DNA of 64,000 nt. Source: Alistipes finegoldii DSM 17242 (GTDB lineage Bacteria > Bacteroidota > Bacteroidia > Bacteroidales > Rikenellaceae). Positions 62,801 through 64,000 of the stretch are shown piece by piece. Position 1 is the first letter of the stretch. The number at the start of each line of letters is the position of its first letter. The position numbers and the translations under genes were made by a program. Under the pieces are notes generated by a model. The model worked only from the letters and a program-made list of their open reading frames with translations. It had not been told where the DNA came from and did no database searches. Where the stretch lies: NCBI RefSeq assembly GCF_000265365.1, contig NC_018011.1, positions 1,302,001 to 1,366,000 of the forward strand, given 5' to 3'.

Positions 62801-63220
62801 CATCGTCTCGAAAATCTTCTTGACATCGTCGGCAGTCAGCTGATTCTTGGTAGCCTCTTCGATCAGTTTCTGAACGTCAGCCTTGGTCTGATATCCCTGA
62901 GCCTTAATAAGTTTCAACACCTCATCGCTAGTCAGCCAATCTTTCAGATCCGACTTCTTGGCATAGTCTGCCAGCCTTTTGTCAAGCTCTGTCTGGAGAC
63001 CGCTGTTGGTAACGAAAGACGAGAAATCTATCCCGTTTAATTTGTCGGTAACAGCTTTGAGGGCTGAAGCGTCGGCCTTCAACTCGACTTGACCCTTCAA
63101 GTCGTTGATCTGACCCTTCAGGTCGTCGATGTCGTCGTCGTAGTCTTTACAACCGACACCGGCTAACATTGTTCCGGTTAAGAACAGTGCAAGAAATTTT
63201 CTGAATAAGTTTTTTTTCAT
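59891..63220 (-). CDS. Large surface lipoprotein with coiled-coil N-terminus (DUF4988/PL29-N-like)
   Basis: 1109 residues from the ATG at 63220. The signal peptide ends TGTMLAGVGCKDYDDD; the acidic residues after Cys match the Bacteroidetes surface export signal. Residues of about 22-290 are coiled-coil/helical (DDIDDLKGQINDLKGQVELK, then repeated KxIxETMI/ITDTILKEL segments), similar to the DUF4988 or PL29 N-terminal module. The remaining 800 residues are beta-rich with repeating units (VIVSEPQTVTWNYATVSAGD, EITMAPETVTVDYLAGTSEY, TAKLTADWGLDVTVAVTVNF), probably Ig-like. No enzyme motif is seen. It is alone in its unit, with its own terminator and an unusual repeat-rich upstream region. GC is lower than in the glycogen operon. 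The A8 run after the ATG and T10 at 63291-63300 are possible slippage sites. Confidence 0.75.
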   Translation of the reverse strand: MKKNLFRKFLALFLTGTMLAGVGCKDYDDDIDDLKGQINDLKGQVELKADASALKAVTDKLNGIDFSSFVTNSGLQTELDKRLADYAKKSDLKDWLTSDEVLKLIKAQGYQTKADVQKLIEEATKNQLTADDVKKIFETMIASDETMGKLQAEMQKIIQQALVDGKYVTEQQMKDFVEGKGYITGADQLSATQINQILTAVANSVSSETATVTDAIKKVLGDNFASYMAEYMNDETVKAEMGKTITDTILKELTDANVTLKEAIEAMIEEGVNSKLFNPDGSAIYLKEADLKDRFDNYDTQLRNLWSAIADLAGRIQSLVYVPTSLEEVSNNVISIEGLPYIAMVDGEGEDYKFYLGSDEGGNEAAIEATFMVSPAALAVKMTKENVSFVTEEIKTRSAASFEVVDVIDQDVVTGKFTVVAKTQYEYGNGKTLAIALNVKLAGTGVAGATPEDAISGEDLGSDFTSAFIGTQYNAGGAINADLVAGRMKEDGNLELVVDDDTQFPEFEGDGGLKYNDEETVVEFFHDVKIYYMKDGKPQELAAIWGEDVPVLKTVVPEDAAVATVDPEDNKDSYTLTATTAAIKKGKGVPALIDDVITSEPFSFDLVSGEYTCRVVKNAKSQFTIIKDNTDVIVSEPQTVTWNYATVSAGDDYEAVDYLLNPDPTKPQIGHVIYNALKAGSFEDIQIFDGETEMTDELPFDVADIILTSSPADDRAEQHLELVVAGNSAMTSGSYTVKARYNYENTDITITLPVVIEGMPEITMAPETVTVDYLAGTSEYTVIETYAEKLWNKDWAPKYFADKQTFVDAIYAATFEATADEAEDGTELVQATDDAKNIAIKLGTGAKEKSYELTAKLTADWGLDVTVAVTVNFEGFAGELVQGDNYANPVRLNAKLTTTAYVPDGLNLDNTWVAPKDSKGNEIGKVVFSVDAEEYEGASVDADAKTLTWGTEYKGLNMALSVKLMLDSYVLDEQELNVEIPDPIKDKTISLRKSAATTISASDADASLTVGDLLQLANINGNNVFEAAAADENAVLGVAVKYEVMNPEVLVDRITIAGDFATTGTITVKGNADSEFVGEKTVKVKVTVSYDYGTDRVHNLDIKVKQKAN

Positions 63221-63256
63221 AGTAATGAAGAATTGAAATGGAATTGTTTTTTGTGT

Positions 63257-63406
63257 TGACGCATTAGTTATCAATAGAGTGACGTATCTATTTTTTTTTT
63301 CGGTTACGGGTACATGAACATCGGTAGAGCGACGCATACTCTACCGGTCTTGTTATCCGTTAATTATCAATAAAGTGACGCATTCCTTATTATCCGTGTG
63401 ACGCAT
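63257..63406. promoter_or_regulatory. Five TGACGCAT-like repeats, candidate XRE operators
   Basis: TGACGCAT occurs at 63257-63264, 63376-63383 and 63399-63406; variants TGACGTAT at 63280-63287 and CGACGCAT at 63330-63337. Two copies are embedded in a longer 20-bp repeat, TTATCAATAxAGTGACGxAT (63268-63287 and 63364-63383). A GGTAGAG/CTCTACC palindrome spans 63323-63345. The array sits between the lipoprotein gene and the divergent XRE gene. Confidence 0.65.
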
Positions 63407-63459
63407 TATTTTTCAGTAATATTGGATAAATCATGGTATCATATATGATACGCATGGTG

Positions 63460-63467
63460 CAAATATA
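63460..63467 (-). promoter_or_regulatory. Possible -7 box for the large lipoprotein
   Basis: TATATTTG on the minus strand. It would give a leader of about 235 nt that contains the TGACGCAT repeats. A closer promoter cannot be excluded. Confidence 0.35.
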
Positions 63468-63511
63468 TATATAAAAATTTGCACAACAAAATTTTTATCC
63501 AAATTTTTGAA

Positions 63512-63730
63512 ATGGGAGTTGTTTATGAGGAGGAGGTATCCTATATCTCCTCTAGGATCAGAGAGTTGAGGAGGGAGAGGCGTCTGACGGTACAGGAACT
63601 CGCATACCGTTGCGACATGGAAAGATCCAATTTGAGCCGTATCGAAGCGGGACGCACGAACCTTACGGTCAAAACGATGTGTATCATATGTAACGCGTTG
63701 AATGTGAGCTTGAGGGAGGTCATTCGGTAA
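63512..63730 (+). CDS. XRE/Cro-C1 family helix-turn-helix regulator
   Basis: 72 residues from the ATG at 63512 (MGVVYEEEVSYISSRIRELR). A single HTH_3 domain: RIRELRRERRLTVQELAYRC, MERSNLSRIEAGRTNLTVKT, MCIICNALNVSLREVIR. It is divergent from the large lipoprotein gene and separated from it by the five-repeat array, so it probably controls that gene, its own, or both. It has the same minimal build as the twin regulators at 34360-34836 but different recognition residues. Confidence 0.85.
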   Translation: MGVVYEEEVSYISSRIRELRRERRLTVQELAYRCDMERSNLSRIEAGRTNLTVKTMCIICNALNVSLREVIR

Positions 63731-63847
63731 CAGAGATATACCTATATTTATATATTTCCGTGCCGTTGCAAGAAGAGTTCTTTTTTTAGGCTGTTTAGGT
63801 AAATTGTCGTATATTTACCAACCAAATGAAATAAGAACCCGCTGTTT

Positions 63848-64000
63848 GTGAATACAATCGATTTGATCGTCTGCCTTATTCTGGCATTGGCCGTATGGAA
63901 CGGCTGGCGCCAAGGCTTTGTCATGCAGATATGTTCGCTGGCCGGTATCGTCGCAGGTATCTGGCTGGCTTCACGTTACGGCGTTTATGTCGGGGCGTGG
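63848..64000 (+). CDS. cvpA: CvpA family membrane protein, N-terminus (3' truncated by window)
   Basis: The open frame begins at a GTG (63848) and runs off the right edge after 51 codons. The translation (VNTIDLIVCLILALAVWNGW, RQGFVMQICSLAGIVAGIWL) matches the start of CvpA proteins: a first membrane helix, the WxGxRxGF turn, and a second helix. CvpA is an inner-membrane protein of unclear role, first linked to colicin V export. No ATG fits, so GTG is the likely start. The gap from the XRE gene (63731-63847) is AT-rich and contains a weak TATATTTA box. Confidence 0.8.
   Translation, partial: MNTIDLIVCLILALAVWNGWRQGFVMQICSLAGIVAGIWLASRYGVYVGAW

Noticed and set aside
59798..63040. 1080-codon plus-strand open frame
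   Set aside because: Antisense to the large lipoprotein, which has a signal peptide, lipobox, coiled coil and its own terminator; the plus-strand frame begins inside hairpin-rich 3' sequence and shows no domain.
63257..63406. CRISPR or integron-like repeat array
   Set aside because: Units are 8-20 bp with irregular spacing of 15-50 bp and no associated genes; operator sites for the adjacent XRE protein are simpler.

Overview
This window looks like a chromosomal segment of a gut Bacteroidales, most likely Alistipes/Rikenellaceae. The call rests on GC-rich coding DNA, SusC/SusD outer-membrane nutrient uptake genes, an ECF sigma/FecR pair, DUF1080 and BACON/FISUMP-type lipoproteins, and repeated Bacteroidetes-type -7 boxes (TAnnTTTG) with little Shine-Dalgarno sequence. 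The genus is an inference from protein style, not a database match.

Layout. 1-482 is the end of a pyruvate formate-lyase activase. 520-1917 is an alanine/glycine:Na+ symporter. 1998-10536 (minus strand) is the most interesting locus: an apparent operon of a two-domain DUF1080 lipoprotein, a Tat-exported Gfo/Idh/MocA oxidoreductase, a HEAT-repeat/DUF1080 protein, tatA, tatC and a cytosolic Gfo/Idh/MocA oxidoreductase. It has a -7 box and phased 10-bp repeats upstream, and a membrane-anchored regulator of its own (10823-12487) next to it. It fits a periplasmic sugar 3-oxidation/3-keto-glycoside cleavage route that carries its own Tat translocase. 12716-22580 is a sigma/anti-sigma controlled SusCD utilisation locus ending in a glycerophosphodiester phosphodiesterase-like lipoprotein. 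23014-28351 is a tripartite RND efflux operon with a divergent AraC regulator.

29445-39260 is an accessory stretch. It holds a second AraC gene facing an alpha/beta hydrolase across paired 21-bp direct repeats, an MFS/alpha-galactosidase fusion remnant, small orphan genes, a hairpin-rich non-coding stretch with a pseudoknot-like candidate RNA, twin XRE repressors, tRNA-Gly, an alpha-oxoamine synthase (possible serine palmitoyl or cysteate acyltransferase), a dicarboxylate symporter, and a strongly AT-rich island headed by an attenuator-like RNA.

39314-49986 is mostly housekeeping: a radical SAM protein, yaaA, dxs, pyrH, a TlpA-like thioredoxin, frr, pckA and hemW. 50140-59219 is a glycogen operon: a fused glycogen synthase/phosphorylase, a debranching enzyme with a histone-H1-like tail, a GT4 glycosyltransferase and a GH57 enzyme. 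59891-63220 is a large surface lipoprotein gene with its own terminator, a repeat-rich upstream region (five TGACGCAT-like sites) and a divergent XRE regulator. The window ends inside a cvpA-like gene.

All functional statements come from reading translated sequence and recalled family knowledge; no searches were run.
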